A stretch of 64,000 bases of DNA from Vreelandella titanicae BH1 (GCF_000336575.1 NZ_AOPO01000001.1:955937-1019936); one strand, 5' to 3'. Shown: positions 28,977 through 38,837, counted from the first letter of the stretch. Numbers and translations are program-made. The notes: a model not told the origin generated them from the sequence alone.

Positions 28977-30012
28977 TTCAGCTCAGCGCTTGCTGGTGAT
29001 TGGCCCTTCGTGGGTCGGTGACATGGTCATGGCACAAAGCCTGTTTATGACCTTAAAAGCCCGCCAGCCAGGCGCGACGATAGGGGTGGTTGCACCAAAG
29101 TGGTCACAGCCTATTTTAGAGCGTATGCCCGAAGTGGATGAAGTGCTGCCGCTGGCAGTGGGGCACGGTGAATTTGGCTTGGCCAGCCGCCGTGAACTGG
29201 CCAACCGTTTGCGTGGCCGTTTTGACCGAGCCATTGTCTTGCCACGCTCTTGGAAGGCAGCGCTGGTGCCCTTTATGGCGCGCATTCCTGAACGCATAGG
29301 CTTTTTAGGCGAACACCGCTATGGGCTTCTCAAGGAGCGCCGCAAACTCGATAAACAGGTGCTGGATCAAACGGTAAAGCGCTTTGTATCGCTCGGCCTG
29401 CCTCTGGAAGAAGCGGCTAGCGGCGCCTTTGCGCTGCCCAAACCGAGACTGCAGATTGACCGTGATAACTTGGTCAATTTGCGGCTAACTCACTCGCTTT
29501 CTTCGCGCACGGCGATTGGTATGATGCCGGGCGCTGAATACGGTCCCGCCAAGCAGTGGCCGGTCAGCTACTTTCACAGCTTAGCCAAACGGCTGGTGGA
29601 AGAGGGTTTTGAAGTACGCGTACTCGGGGGGGCAAAGGATCACCCGGCGGGCGAGGAGATCACACAGGGGCTTTCCCATGCCCATAACCTGTGTGGTAAG
29701 ACGCAGCTGGCTGATGCGGTCGATCTGTTGGCGGATTGCCGGCAGGTAGTCACCAACGACTCGGGGTTAATGCATGTGGCTGCAGCGGTAGGTGTTCGTG
29801 TCCATGCGCTGTATGGCTCCTCATCGCCCGCCTACACGCCGCCGCTGACTGATAACGCCGTCATTCACTACCTAGCGCTCTCTTGCTCTCCTTGCTTTCA
29901 GCGTACCTGCCCATTGGGGCATACCAATTGCTTGAATCTGCTCAGCGTTGAGCAAGTCTACCAACAGATTCACGCGGCTCATCAGTGGGAGAGCGTGATC
30001 GTTAATGGATGA
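28969..30012 (+). CDS. waaF: ADP-heptose--LPS heptosyltransferase II
   Basis: A 347-residue GT9 enzyme that adds the second heptose to the inner core at the cytoplasmic face. It opens [19 protein letters not shown] and has the [14 protein letters not shown] and [13 protein letters not shown] nucleotide-sugar motifs, followed by [16 protein letters not shown] typical of WaaF. It is the second gene of hldD-waaF and its 3' end overlaps the convergent opgB-like gene by 11 bp. Confidence 0.93.
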   Translation: MANSAQRLLVIGPSWVGDMVMAQSLFMTLKARQPGATIGVVAPKWSQPILERMPEVDEVLPLAVGHGEFGLASRRELANRLRGRFDRAIVLPRSWKAALVPFMARIPERIGFLGEHRYGLLKERRKLDKQVLDQTVKRFVSLGLPLEEAASGAFALPKPRLQIDRDNLVNLRLTHSLSSRTAIGMMPGAEYGPAKQWPVSYFHSLAKRLVEEGFEVRVLGGAKDHPAGEEITQGLSHAHNLCGKTQLADAVDLLADCRQVVTNDSGLMHVAAAVGVRVHALYGSSSPAYTPPLTDNAVIHYLALSCSPCFQRTCPLGHTNCLNLLSVEQVYQQIHAAHQWESVIVNG

Positions 30013-31624
30013 GCTCGACTTCGTCTGCCGCGTCAGCAGGCGTCTCTAGGGTTTGCTCTTGAGTAACTTCTTGAGAAGGCTCGTCGGACTCACGCCGCTG
30101 AGGGGATATGCCCTCCCAAAGGCGGTGCTGAAGCGCCGTCTCTTCCCGTAAACGCTCATTAAGCACTTCGATACCGTGGGCCTCTACCAGCGTACGATTA
30201 TTACTGAAAAGCGAAGTGCCCAATCCAGCGCGGTCGCGCTCTAAACTAAAGCCCAGCGCATCGAGTATCGTGGGGAAAACATCCAGCATGGTAGCGTCTC
30301 GGCGAATACGCTGTGGCTCGATATCGTTGCCGAGCATTATCAGCGTGTTGTCGCGGTCTAGCGCGGTCAATTGATCCCACACAGAAACGCGCATCGTCAG
30401 ATGGTCGCTCAGTATGACCACCAAGGTATTATCGAGAAGACCCTCAGAATCCAACCGTTCAACCAAATCTTGAGCCAGCCAAGTCGCGCATTCCACCGAA
30501 TAAAGAATATCCTGGCCGTCAAACTCTCCTTGACGTTCCACGCACGACTGGGAGGGATAACCATTAGGCGCATGACCCGCCAGATTGAGGCTAATTACAC
30601 CCCAGGGGCCGCTATTCTGGCTATCTAAATGCCGGATCTCATCGGCGGTGATGTCATACAGCGTGTCGTCATACAGGCCCCAGCTATTTACATACTCAGG
30701 ATTCTCTAGCAGGGGCTCTAAATCTTCACGTCCTTTCACCGTATCGAATTGGTGGCCGCGATAGAATAGTCCTTTACCCGCGAATTGTGTGCTAGCACCG
30801 CCTAGATAGCTTAGTTGGTAGCCCTGTGCAGCAAGAATGTCGCCGAGACAATCGACCCCGGGAACAACCTTGGAAAGAGGCTCGAACTGGCTGTCGTGAA
30901 GGAGTCCAGCAGGCATCAATGGCACGCCGCACTGGCTGGCAATCATGCCCGCCATTGTCCAGCCCGTATTATCCATCTGGCGCACGCCCTCAAAAACGGC
31001 ACCTCGTTCCCCTAGGGCGTTGAGACTGGCGTAGGCATCCCCAAATATGTCATTAGAGTAGGTACGCTCTATGCTTTCCAAATACAGAATGAGTAAGTTA
31101 GGGGCGTCCCTAAGTTCCTCGGCAGGGGGCGGCTTGTAGCGTCGATCCAGCCAGGCGCCGTCATCAGTGACAATGGCCGCGCTGCGTTGGCTTATGCCAT
31201 AAAGTAGCGGGTTGCTAGCCAATAATATAATAGCGAAAAAGCGCTCGGCTAACCGCCAGCGCTGGTCGTGGCGTGATAGCCACGTCACGGCCGCCAGTAC
31301 GCCAATCATTATTAACGTATAGAGCACCGCGGAAATCATTTTGCCTGCGCCACCATGCTTGGCTATGCCTGCCTGGAGGTGAAAAAACACCGCACCCAAA
31401 TCGACAATGCCAAAGCTGTCCGCCAAGTAAACGTACACACCCCAAAGACTTAACGGTACAAGCGACCAGGGCCACATTTTACGATAGCGAGCATTGGCAG
31501 GCTGGCCCCAGCGCAGCTTAAGCCCCACACCAATCCATGCGGCCGCTACTAAAAATAGCGTCCACCAGGGCAGACGGGTCATTACCGTGACCGTGTAACC
31601 CAGGCTGAGGCCAATTAGTGTCAA
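30002..31624 (-). CDS. OpgB-like phosphoglycerol transferase (sulfatase/alkaline phosphatase superfamily)
   Basis: A 540-residue membrane enzyme. Four or so N-terminal transmembrane helices (to about residue 150) carry a periplasmic sulfatase-fold domain. The order of motifs follows OpgB/MdoB: LILYLESIERTYS, GWTMAGMIASQCGVPL with the probable threonine nucleophile, CLGDILAAQGYQLSYLGG, NSWGLYDDTLYD and ILSDHLTM with metal-binding Asp and His. OpgB moves phosphoglycerol from phosphatidylglycerol to periplasmic glucans. This protein lacks the large C-terminal beta domain of E. coli OpgB (763 residues) and instead ends in an acidic tail. Its place among core-sugar genes suggests it might decorate lipopolysaccharide; substrate is not certain. 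Confidence 0.75.
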   Translation of the reverse strand: MTLIGLSLGYTVTVMTRLPWWTLFLVAAAWIGVGLKLRWGQPANARYRKMWPWSLVPLSLWGVYVYLADSFGIVDLGAVFFHLQAGIAKHGGAGKMISAVLYTLIMIGVLAAVTWLSRHDQRWRLAERFFAIILLASNPLLYGISQRSAAIVTDDGAWLDRRYKPPPAEELRDAPNLLILYLESIERTYSNDIFGDAYASLNALGERGAVFEGVRQMDNTGWTMAGMIASQCGVPLMPAGLLHDSQFEPLSKVVPGVDCLGDILAAQGYQLSYLGGASTQFAGKGLFYRGHQFDTVKGREDLEPLLENPEYVNSWGLYDDTLYDITADEIRHLDSQNSGPWGVISLNLAGHAPNGYPSQSCVERQGEFDGQDILYSVECATWLAQDLVERLDSEGLLDNTLVVILSDHLTMRVSVWDQLTALDRDNTLIMLGNDIEPQRIRRDATMLDVFPTILDALGFSLERDRAGLGTSLFSNNRTLVEAHGIEVLNERLREETALQHRLWEGISPQRRESDEPSQEVTQEQTLETPADAADEVELIH

Positions 31625-31752
31625 TGCAATGGTGGCTAGCCTAGCGGTATCCCATGCAATGAAAGAGCGATAACGTATGATGACATTTACCTAATATAAA
31701 CAGTGAAAAAGGGGACACTACAGAAAATTGATAGCTCTGATGATAACGGCTA

Positions 31753-32730
31753 CTACGGGAGAAGTTGATGGGTGCGCTCGAAATATTTCTGCATAACCAA
31801 AAGACCCATCAAGCGTTCTTTATCAGCATTCATAAATTGAGCGAAGTAGCGGTTAGCATTACCGATAATTTTTTTTGCCGCCACGGGGTTTTCAAGGTAA
31901 TAGGTGACTTTCTCCTCAAGGTCTGAGTAATCATCTTTGAGCTGCACATAGTGATAGTCAGGTAACAAAGTGCCTTCCATAAACCATGTTTCAAAGCGCG
32001 GTTGTCGCATAAAACAGAGTGAATTAGAGGCCATTATCCATTTGAGATTCGTTGCAACATCTTTGCCTTCGATACTGAGTACGAATTTATATTTCAGTTG
32101 CTCCAGTACCGACATAAATTGGCTATGCCAGGGCTGACCTTGCGCATTTTTGTGAATATCGCCCACATTACATAGCGGGTGATCATAAAAGTCTCGAATG
32201 AATTGTCGCCGATGTTCTTGATGACAAGAACCACGCCATACCACAAGGTCAAGCTTGTCATCATAGCGGTGAGGGTCTTTCACCGTGTAGTAATGACGAA
32301 CACGGTTTAACTTAAGTAAAACTGAGTTTTGATTGTGGTCATTAATGGGCCGGCTTTTCACTAAGGTAGGTGCATCCGGCACGGTGGTTACATCACCAAA
32401 GCGATGGCAGAAGCGTAGTTCAGGCGGAAAATAGCGCAGCACACTGAGCAAATCCAAGTAATAAGTGCCGCTTTTCTCGCGTTTGAAAATAGATAAACTT
32501 ATAGCCTCCTTAGGCAGTTCAACGTTGTTTTCCAGTTGATTACAGTAGTTAACTCGGAGAAGTAACTGCTGCTGCTCCTCTTTTGACAATTGCTTTAATG
32601 AGCGAAGTAAATTTAATCTTTGCCGTTGCAGAAACGTACTGGGAATTAGGCGGTGAACGGTATGTTGCGCATAAAAGCCTAGTTTATGAAGATTTTTATG
32701 CGCTTTTGCAGAAGCTGCAAGCATAATCAT
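31753..32730 (-). CDS. Glycosyltransferase family 90 (CAP10/LpsA-like)
   Basis: A 325-residue soluble protein resembling GT90 enzymes such as LpsA of bacterial lipopolysaccharide clusters. Visible marks are LDLVVWRGSCHQEHRR, CNVGDI and KYKFVLSIEGKDVATNLKWI, with the basic acceptor or nucleotide-binding motif that family members share. It adds a core sugar, identity unknown. It is the last gene of a minus-strand run and its start overlaps the stop of the GT4 gene before it. It may start at the first or second Met. Confidence 0.78.
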   Translation of the reverse strand: MIMLAASAKAHKNLHKLGFYAQHTVHRLIPSTFLQRQRLNLLRSLKQLSKEEQQQLLLRVNYCNQLENNVELPKEAISLSIFKREKSGTYYLDLLSVLRYFPPELRFCHRFGDVTTVPDAPTLVKSRPINDHNQNSVLLKLNRVRHYYTVKDPHRYDDKLDLVVWRGSCHQEHRRQFIRDFYDHPLCNVGDIHKNAQGQPWHSQFMSVLEQLKYKFVLSIEGKDVATNLKWIMASNSLCFMRQPRFETWFMEGTLLPDYHYVQLKDDYSDLEEKVTYYLENPVAAKKIIGNANRYFAQFMNADKERLMGLLVMQKYFERTHQLLP

Positions 32731-33767
32731 TAACTCACTATTGTTTGATAGAGGTGCCAGTACGCTGCAGTCATTGACTGAGGGCTATAATAATCTAAAC
32801 GTTCAGTGGCTCCTTGGGCCAATCGTTGCCGAAGAGCGGGATCCTGCCTTAATCGCATAATGTCGTTAGCCAGTGCATCGGCGTCGCCGGACGGTATCAG
32901 CAACCCCGTTTGTTCGTGCTTGACGATATCGGGTATGCCGCCAACCTTGGTAGCAATGACAGGAACGCCTAGCTGCATGACATCCAGCAGCACAGAGCCC
33001 AGGCCTTCATTGCGTGAAGGAAATGCAAACACATCCAGGCCAGCTAGATAGTCGGCAATATTGCTTTTAAATCCCAGCCAGGAAACATTGCTAAGTGACG
33101 AGGATTCTGCTTTTAGCGTTTCTGCATCTTCACCGTCACCTAGAAAAATAAACTGTATATCAGGCGCTTGATGCTCAAGCTTCTGCGCAGCCTGCAATAG
33201 CACTCGCTGACCTTTATGACGGTCAACCATGGCGCCTGCATGGCCGACCAAAAATTTATCGGCAAAATCATTGCGAAAACTTTTGGTCGCCTCAGGCGAG
33301 GGCGTTAAGCGCGCATAGGCACTGGGTATCAAGGTAACGTCGCCACACTGATTGTCTTCCAGCAGACGCTTTATGACGTGGGAGAGGGCAACCCTGGCGG
33401 ATGCTTGAGAGTAACACTGCTGATTAAACCACTTACGTTTGACGGGCGAGTCGACACGGCGTGTAATTAAATAGGGCGTGCCTTTTAAACGGTAGTGTAA
33501 GTAAGCCCAATGAACGCCTTTTGCATCGTGGGCATGTACCAGCTGTGTCCCGCCGAGATCAAAATGCCCCGCTAACTGGTGATTGGCTGCTTGAAAGTTG
33601 AGTCGCGCTACACTCTGCAGGTGCTGGCGCATGGGCGAGTCTCGACGGCAAACCAGCGTTTGTGCAATATCGTTTGGTGCATGCTCTGCTAACGTTTTAA
33701 TTAATAACTCAGTTTGACGCTCTCCACCGCGAAAACCACGCGCCAAATTTACATGAGTAATATGCAT
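32730..33767 (-). CDS. Glycosyltransferase family 4
   Basis: A 345-residue GT-B enzyme, probably adding an outer-core sugar. The N-terminus has HVNLARGFRGGERQTELL; the C-terminal domain has VGHAGAMVDRHKGQ and the E-x7-E motif within FPSRNEGLGSVLLDVMQLGVPVIAT, with GGIPDIV behind. The ATG at 33767 comes three bases after the stop of the GT2 gene; a TTG one codon upstream is passed over. The sugar donor cannot be read from sequence. Confidence 0.85.
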   Translation of the reverse strand: MHITHVNLARGFRGGERQTELLIKTLAEHAPNDIAQTLVCRRDSPMRQHLQSVARLNFQAANHQLAGHFDLGGTQLVHAHDAKGVHWAYLHYRLKGTPYLITRRVDSPVKRKWFNQQCYSQASARVALSHVIKRLLEDNQCGDVTLIPSAYARLTPSPEATKSFRNDFADKFLVGHAGAMVDRHKGQRVLLQAAQKLEHQAPDIQFIFLGDGEDAETLKAESSSLSNVSWLGFKSNIADYLAGLDVFAFPSRNEGLGSVLLDVMQLGVPVIATKVGGIPDIVKHEQTGLLIPSGDADALANDIMRLRQDPALRQRLAQGATERLDYYSPQSMTAAYWHLYQTIVS

Positions 33768-33770
33768 CAA

Positions 33771-34553
33771 TCACCAAACCTTATTAAAGTCTTCCGCTTC
33801 AAGCACTTTGGGATCGCGTTGATATTCGAGTAGCTTGGCATACTTCAAGTAGCTATTGAGACCTGCGCTGATCGCAACGGTCATGCCGTCTACTCCGCCC
33901 ATGAAGCCTCGCTGGAATATGTATTTGCGTACAAAGGCATTCAGGCCATGCGCAAACGGTGAAAAGGAGTTGGCCCGCTTCCCCTTTTGAAACATGATTT
34001 TGGCCGCACGACCGCTGAAGTTTCGCCCTGGCTTGGCAAATAACTGACCTAAGTTAGCAAAGGAGTAATGCACTATATCTGCGTTAAGTCGCTTGGGGTT
34101 GGCAGCCCCTATGCTGGCATGCTGTTTTACATCAGCAAAGCGAGCATGGTGCCGGTTGTAGAGCCGAATACAGTAATCGGGATACCAGCCACAGACTCTA
34201 ATCCAGCGTGAGCCAATCATATTGCGGCGACGAAAGGCAAAGGCGTCATGCTCGGTTGCAGCTAGGTCTAGTTGTCCAATCGCTTCGACCATCTCTGGCG
34301 TTAGGCGTTCATCGGCGTCTAAGCTGAGCACCCAGTCGTACTTTACGTGCGCTAGCGCGATATTTTTTTGAACGCCGTCACCTAAATAGGCTTGTTGAAC
34401 CACCTTGGCACCTAACTCACGCGCGATAGCGGTGGTGCGGTCTTGGCTGCCTGAATCCACCACAACGATGTCTTCACATACTTGGCGAGCGGAAGCAATA
34501 CAGTCCGCAATATTGGCTTCTTCGTTAAAGGTAATAATATTAGCCGATATCAT
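33771..34553 (-). CDS. Glycosyltransferase family 2 (WaaE/KdtX-like)
   Basis: A 260-residue GT-A enzyme. NIITFNEEANI, VDSGSQDRT and the metal-binding DAD at residues 79-81 (LSLDADERL) are plain. The segment WYPDYCIRLYNRHHARF and the C-terminal arrangement resemble WaaE/KdtX, which add glucose to the first heptose of the inner core. The ATG at 34553 overlaps the stop of the upstream GT4 gene as ATGA and fixes the start. Function as a core beta-glucosyltransferase is inferred. Confidence 0.85.
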   Translation of the reverse strand: MISANIITFNEEANIADCIASARQVCEDIVVVDSGSQDRTTAIARELGAKVVQQAYLGDGVQKNIALAHVKYDWVLSLDADERLTPEMVEAIGQLDLAATEHDAFAFRRRNMIGSRWIRVCGWYPDYCIRLYNRHHARFADVKQHASIGAANPKRLNADIVHYSFANLGQLFAKPGRNFSGRAAKIMFQKGKRANSFSPFAHGLNAFVRKYIFQRGFMGGVDGMTVAISAGLNSYLKYAKLLEYQRDPKVLEAEDFNKVW

Positions 34554-35704
34554 GAAGCAGGCATCTCTTGCAAAAAGGCAGTAGTAATGTGCGCTGGAGA
34601 AAAACGTTCCAGCCAACGTTCATCAATAGCATAGCCGTCAGCATCAAGAATGGCATCGACACGGGCTGCTAACGCCTCCGGTGTCATTTCACAAAGGTAA
34701 GCTTCCAGCTCATCGGCCATAATATCACGTACCCCGCCTGGGCAATCGACCGAGACAATCGGTGTTTGGCAGGCCAGCGCTTCAAGTAATACGATGCCAA
34801 GACCTTCGTGGGCAGAGCTCAAGATGAATAGGCGTGCATGATGCATCCAAGGGTAAGGGTTTAGTTGGCGACCGGTAAACGTAACCCGTGCCGCAATACC
34901 CAGCTCAACGGCTAGTGCTTCCAGTTCTTTGCGCAGTGGCCCCTCGCCGACAATCACCAGCGGAAGCGTTGTGCGCATCTTGGCGTACGCCCGCAGTAGA
35001 AGGTGATGGTTTTTCTGCGGTACCAAGCGGGCTACATTGAGTAGATATGGAGAATTGGGCCGCTCCGGAAAGTCTTCGCACATGGCCTTTCGGATAGACT
35101 CTAAAGGGCATGGATTGGTGATGGTTCTCAGCGAGGACGGCTTGACTTGTAGCGTCTGCATGGCAGTGGCGATTTGCTTTTCGACGCCGTGGGATACGGT
35201 TACTAAGTGTTTGTTATGAAAAAGACAGCGTGCTTTTAGTCGCTCTAGCCAAGGGGCATGACTTCCGGTAGTTTTGACGATATTTTCCAGAACATAACAG
35301 GCGCGGGGGTCTTGGAAGGACCATACCGTTTCAAAGGTACCAATGCCGCGGAAAATGATCCGATCAAAAGCGCCATATTGGCGCTCAAGGCGACGTACTT
35401 CGCGACGAAAAAGTTTTCCACCCCACCAGCCTGATAATAAAAAATAGCTTTTCCTTAACACGCTATTGAGCAGGCGTGCTACCACCTCAATAATGCCGCC
35501 TACACCCGATCTCCACATGGCACGAGACAGTGCGAAATGGTGAACTTTGACTTGCTCATTGCTCGGTTCTAGCTGGGGGGGGCGCGGTTTAAAGTACATC
35601 AAATGGCTCTCATGGCCGTGTTCCGCAAAGGCGTCCGCAAGGTTCACCGCTACCCGTTCCATGCCACCAATTTTTAACGTACGCACGACAATCAATACCT
35701 TCAT
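34550..35704 (-). CDS. Glycosyltransferase family 4
   Basis: A 384-residue GT-B enzyme beginning KVLIVVRTLKIGGMERVAVNLA, the usual acceptor-side start. The donor domain has LLNVARLVPQKNHHLLLRAYA, VGEGPLRKELEALA and the E-x7-E motif in SSAHEGLGIVLLEALAC. The ATG at 35704 overlaps the stop of the GT8 gene (ATGA), so I use it rather than the longer reading frame. It probably adds an outer-core hexose or an amino sugar; the donor is not predictable here. Confidence 0.85.
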   Translation of the reverse strand: MKVLIVVRTLKIGGMERVAVNLADAFAEHGHESHLMYFKPRPPQLEPSNEQVKVHHFALSRAMWRSGVGGIIEVVARLLNSVLRKSYFLLSGWWGGKLFRREVRRLERQYGAFDRIIFRGIGTFETVWSFQDPRACYVLENIVKTTGSHAPWLERLKARCLFHNKHLVTVSHGVEKQIATAMQTLQVKPSSLRTITNPCPLESIRKAMCEDFPERPNSPYLLNVARLVPQKNHHLLLRAYAKMRTTLPLVIVGEGPLRKELEALAVELGIAARVTFTGRQLNPYPWMHHARLFILSSAHEGLGIVLLEALACQTPIVSVDCPGGVRDIMADELEAYLCEMTPEALAARVDAILDADGYAIDERWLERFSPAHITTAFLQEMPAS

Positions 35705-36645
35705 GTGGGCGAGTCCTTTTGGTGGGGCGGAAGTTGCATCACAGGACTGCACTGCAACCGCTGGCGACGCCGCCGATTCTTAAACCACGCCAGCATTTGC
35801 TTCAGACGTCGTTGCAGGGAAGGATGAGTAGCTTGTACAGATGTCTGCCACGGTGTTAACGAAAGATAGTGCCGATACAAATAGGCAAGCGGGTGGCGGC
35901 TGTCGGCGTGCCATGGTTTACGTGCGCCAATAAAATGTATGATCGCGGGTTCACGGATAGCGTGTTCAAGTTCCTTCTGCCAATCAGCATAGTGAGCTGC
36001 TTTTTTTTCTACGGCCGGATAAGCGTATGGCTGCATATTCCAGCGCATGGGTAGTCGATACCAGTCTTGGAAAATGAGATTTAATGCGTCCTGATCGGGA
36101 TAACTTAAGGTGTAATCGTGCTGCTTTAATATTTGCTCTACTTGATCTAGCACATTGCGAGCTTTCCATCCTTCTAGATCCACCAGAAGGACGCCGGAAT
36201 TAAAATAGTGTTGATAACCAAGGCCCATTCTACTCTGCTCGGTTCCTTGTAGATTAGCCACACTAGCGATGGGAGCGCCCTGTATGTCGAATGCCAACAA
36301 ATTGGCGATATCGTCTAGCACTACAAGGTCACAGTCTAAATAAATAACTTTCTGGCAGCTTGGTGGCAGCCAATTGTGCATGCCTAGGCGCAGCATGGCG
36401 GCAGGCCCAAAACGGCCCAATGTTAACTCGGGCCAGCGACTATTCTCAGCTTCAATGATTGTTAGCTCAGCAGGCAGTGTCGTAAACCAGTTGTGCAGCT
36501 TTTGATGAGTATTTGCAGATAGTTTGTATCCTAATATATAGAAATGCAGCGCCTCAGGTGTCTCGCTGTGACAAACGGTTGACGCTATCACGGCAGCGGC
36601 TTTATCTATATAAACCTCATCGGAGCACAGGACAATATTAATCAT
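35701..36645 (-). CDS. Glycosyltransferase family 8 (WaaI/WaaJ-like)
   Basis: A 314-residue retaining GT-A enzyme. MINIVLCSDEVYIDKAAAVI is the UDP-sugar site, the metal-binding DxD is DCD at residues 104-106 (VIYLDCDLVVLDD), and NSGVLLVDLEGWKARN and PDQDALNLIF follow as expected. GT8 members in core clusters add galactose or glucose to the outer core. It overlaps both neighbours by ATGA, so the GT genes form one translationally linked unit. A basic C-terminal tail may bind the membrane. Confidence 0.88.
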   Translation of the reverse strand: MINIVLCSDEVYIDKAAAVIASTVCHSETPEALHFYILGYKLSANTHQKLHNWFTTLPAELTIIEAENSRWPELTLGRFGPAAMLRLGMHNWLPPSCQKVIYLDCDLVVLDDIANLLAFDIQGAPIASVANLQGTEQSRMGLGYQHYFNSGVLLVDLEGWKARNVLDQVEQILKQHDYTLSYPDQDALNLIFQDWYRLPMRWNMQPYAYPAVEKKAAHYADWQKELEHAIREPAIIHFIGARKPWHADSRHPLAYLYRHYLSLTPWQTSVQATHPSLQRRLKQMLAWFKNRRRRQRLQCSPVMQLPPHQKDSPT

Positions 36646-38015
36646 TTGCGATCCTTTTCTGATATAACAGAAGGTGTTGAACTGTTAGTGCGCAATGTGG
36701 GTTTCCATATATGGACGAGGCCGCCCGCCATAACAACATTAAACAGAAATACACCTGTCCAAAATATCAAATATGATTCAAAAAGATTAATCACACTCCA
36801 AAAACATAGAAAAGCATAGAGAAATAGCAGGACATCACCTGGCATATCCCCCCGCTTCCAAGCAAACCATGCGTTTGCTATAAACCACCCTAGTAGATAA
36901 AAGTAAGCAGCTAGACCTAACAAGCCATACTGTAGTGTGATTTCAAGATAGAGGTTATGTAGATGACCAAAATTTAAAGCTTGATAGTGTGCTTGATTAT
37001 ATTGGATGTTATCAAATAGATAATCAATTCCTTGCTCACCCCAGCCTAGCAAGGGGCGTTGGGCAATCATATCGATCGCGGCGCGCCAACTATATAGTCG
37101 CTCCCCTACACTAGAGCGTACTTCACTGGTTGATAGGGGAACAGAACTCCAGTCACCTCTCAGTAGTGCCTGAATGGTATCCAATTCTGCAGTAGCTCTT
37201 TCAATGACTAAAGAGCTATTGGTAATAATAAGAATCGCCAGGCATGCTGATAAAATAAAAAATATGAGTAGATATTTTTTTGAAAAACTTTTCCGATGCT
37301 CAATAAAGATTAAGAAAAGTGCCGTTAATAAGCCTGCTATCACACCCAGCCAAGTGGCGCGAGTTTGTGAAATGATAACGCCAGCTATAATGATAATAAA
37401 AGCGAGTACCCATAAACTTAGTTTGCCATAGTGTTGTAGAGGAGCCCTTAACAGCCGTGGTAAAAAAATAAGCAATCCAAGCAGTACTGTGCCGAAAAAC
37501 ATCGCTGAATGCTGAACGTTACGAATACCAAACCCAATGCGTTCGCCGAGAAAACCACGCTGAAAATCAGCGAGGCCATCGCCAGCGATCCATGGCGCCA
37601 ATACGACAGCTGCGCTAGCAATACTCCAGAAAAGTAGCGTGTTCTGTGTGCTGCCAGCAAGCCACCATGCAAATATAATAAATACAAACAGTCGGGCAAT
37701 GTGATCCAGTTTAGGGTAGTCACCTGCCAGATCAGGAAGTGCTAGTGTTAAAAAAAACCAATGACACACTGCTAATAGTAAGGCCCACCAAAACATATGA
37801 AAAACAGGGTGTTTCCATACTGGTGCGGCATAAATTTTAATGCTAATTAAACCAGAGACAGATAGTACTAATTTATTGAAGTCGCTAAAATCATCAAAGT
37901 GAGGCTTTGAAAAAACATAAAACAACGTAGTTAATACGCCTATCGCTATTAAGGGTAGGGGCGTTTTTCCAAAATAATGTGTTTCCCATAAGCCTGAAGG
38001 GATCTTTCTTAACAT
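36642..38015 (-). CDS. O-antigen ligase / polymerase family membrane protein
   Basis: A 457-residue inner-membrane protein with about eleven hydrophobic segments and a large periplasmic loop late in the sequence (about 270-340), the Wzy_C layout. The loop has the PLLGWGEQGIDYLF and HLHNLYLEITLQYGLLGLAAY segments with the histidine typical of WaaL. It probably transfers O antigen from undecaprenyl-PP to the completed core; a polymerase role is possible. The gene is visibly more AT-rich than its neighbours, as ligase genes often are. It leads the minus-strand glycosyltransferase run. Confidence 0.8.
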   Translation of the reverse strand: MLRKIPSGLWETHYFGKTPLPLIAIGVLTTLFYVFSKPHFDDFSDFNKLVLSVSGLISIKIYAAPVWKHPVFHMFWWALLLAVCHWFFLTLALPDLAGDYPKLDHIARLFVFIIFAWWLAGSTQNTLLFWSIASAAVVLAPWIAGDGLADFQRGFLGERIGFGIRNVQHSAMFFGTVLLGLLIFLPRLLRAPLQHYGKLSLWVLAFIIIIAGVIISQTRATWLGVIAGLLTALFLIFIEHRKSFSKKYLLIFFILSACLAILIITNSSLVIERATAELDTIQALLRGDWSSVPLSTSEVRSSVGERLYSWRAAIDMIAQRPLLGWGEQGIDYLFDNIQYNQAHYQALNFGHLHNLYLEITLQYGLLGLAAYFYLLGWFIANAWFAWKRGDMPGDVLLFLYAFLCFWSVINLFESYLIFWTGVFLFNVVMAGGLVHIWKPTLRTNSSTPSVISEKDRK

Positions 38016-38117
38016 ATACTCAGTTTCTCAGTTGTTTTCTGCATCTATGAAAAATTAATGTTCATTGGTGAACTGACCGGTATTTTAAAAGCTGTTTTAA
38101 CGAGTCGCGATAAAAAT

Positions 38118-38837
38118 TTAACTACAGTAGCCTTGTCGAATGCTGCCCATTAATTCTGAGCTGTGGGAGATGGCAGAAAACTTTCCTAGCGAGCGCTCTA
38201 AGCGAGCTAAATTCTTTTCCTGCCACTTTCCCGCCGCACGGAGGCGGCAGCGATCAAGGTCAATCAACCAAGGTGCGCCACTGGGGTCGATCAAAATATT
38301 GCGGGCGTTCAGGTCAACATGATCAAGCCCCGCTTGATGAAAGCGGTAAATCATAGCACCTACACGCTTTAACAACGCTTCATCCGCCAGATCGTCGGCG
38401 AGTAGCTCAGCGAATGCTTTGGCACCAGCAATGCGCACGGTAATCAACGCGGCTTCATACGTAAGCCCATAGCGAGTAACACAGCTTGCTACGGGGCGAG
38501 GTACCGGCAGCCCTTGCCCAAAAAGCGTGGCGGTTAAGCGCAGTTCACGAAATGCCCGGGTGCGCTCAGCGCCAGTCCATAGGTAGCGTTTCTCACTGAG
38601 TTTGGCCGCCATGCCCCCCCGGCAATAGGGCCTTAATACCCACTGCTCGGTCGGCGTTGCCTGTAAAAACAGACTGCTGCCCCGGCCTGGTGCTTCGCCC
38701 ACAATTAATCCGCGCTCACGCCAGTAATCGCGCGTGAATAAGTCTGGATCAATTTGGTGTGTTCCCGGCCCGTCACATAAACTGTCTACATCATGTAAAA
38801 TCAGCCAATTTCTCTGCCGGAGTGCCGCTAAGCGCAT
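38118..38837 (-). CDS. kdkA: Kdo kinase KdkA
   Basis: A 239-residue protein-kinase-fold enzyme that phosphorylates the 4-position of Kdo in lipid A. Motifs: GEAPGRGSSLFLQ nucleotide loop, a WVLRPYCRGGMAAKL segment with the WaaP-type GG, the catalytic loop HVDLNARN (173-180, Asp 175) and LIDLDR (191-196). The start ATG shares bases with the ATG of the opposite-strand heptosyltransferase gene at 38836 (CATG), so each promoter must lie within the other gene. KdkA goes with a monofunctional WaaA in Haemophilus and Vibrio. Confidence 0.9.
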   Translation of the reverse strand: MRLAALRQRNWLILHDVDSLCDGPGTHQIDPDLFTRDYWRERGLIVGEAPGRGSSLFLQATPTEQWVLRPYCRGGMAAKLSEKRYLWTGAERTRAFRELRLTATLFGQGLPVPRPVASCVTRYGLTYEAALITVRIAGAKAFAELLADDLADEALLKRVGAMIYRFHQAGLDHVDLNARNILIDPSGAPWLIDLDRCRLRAAGKWQEKNLARLERSLGKFSAISHSSELMGSIRQGYCS

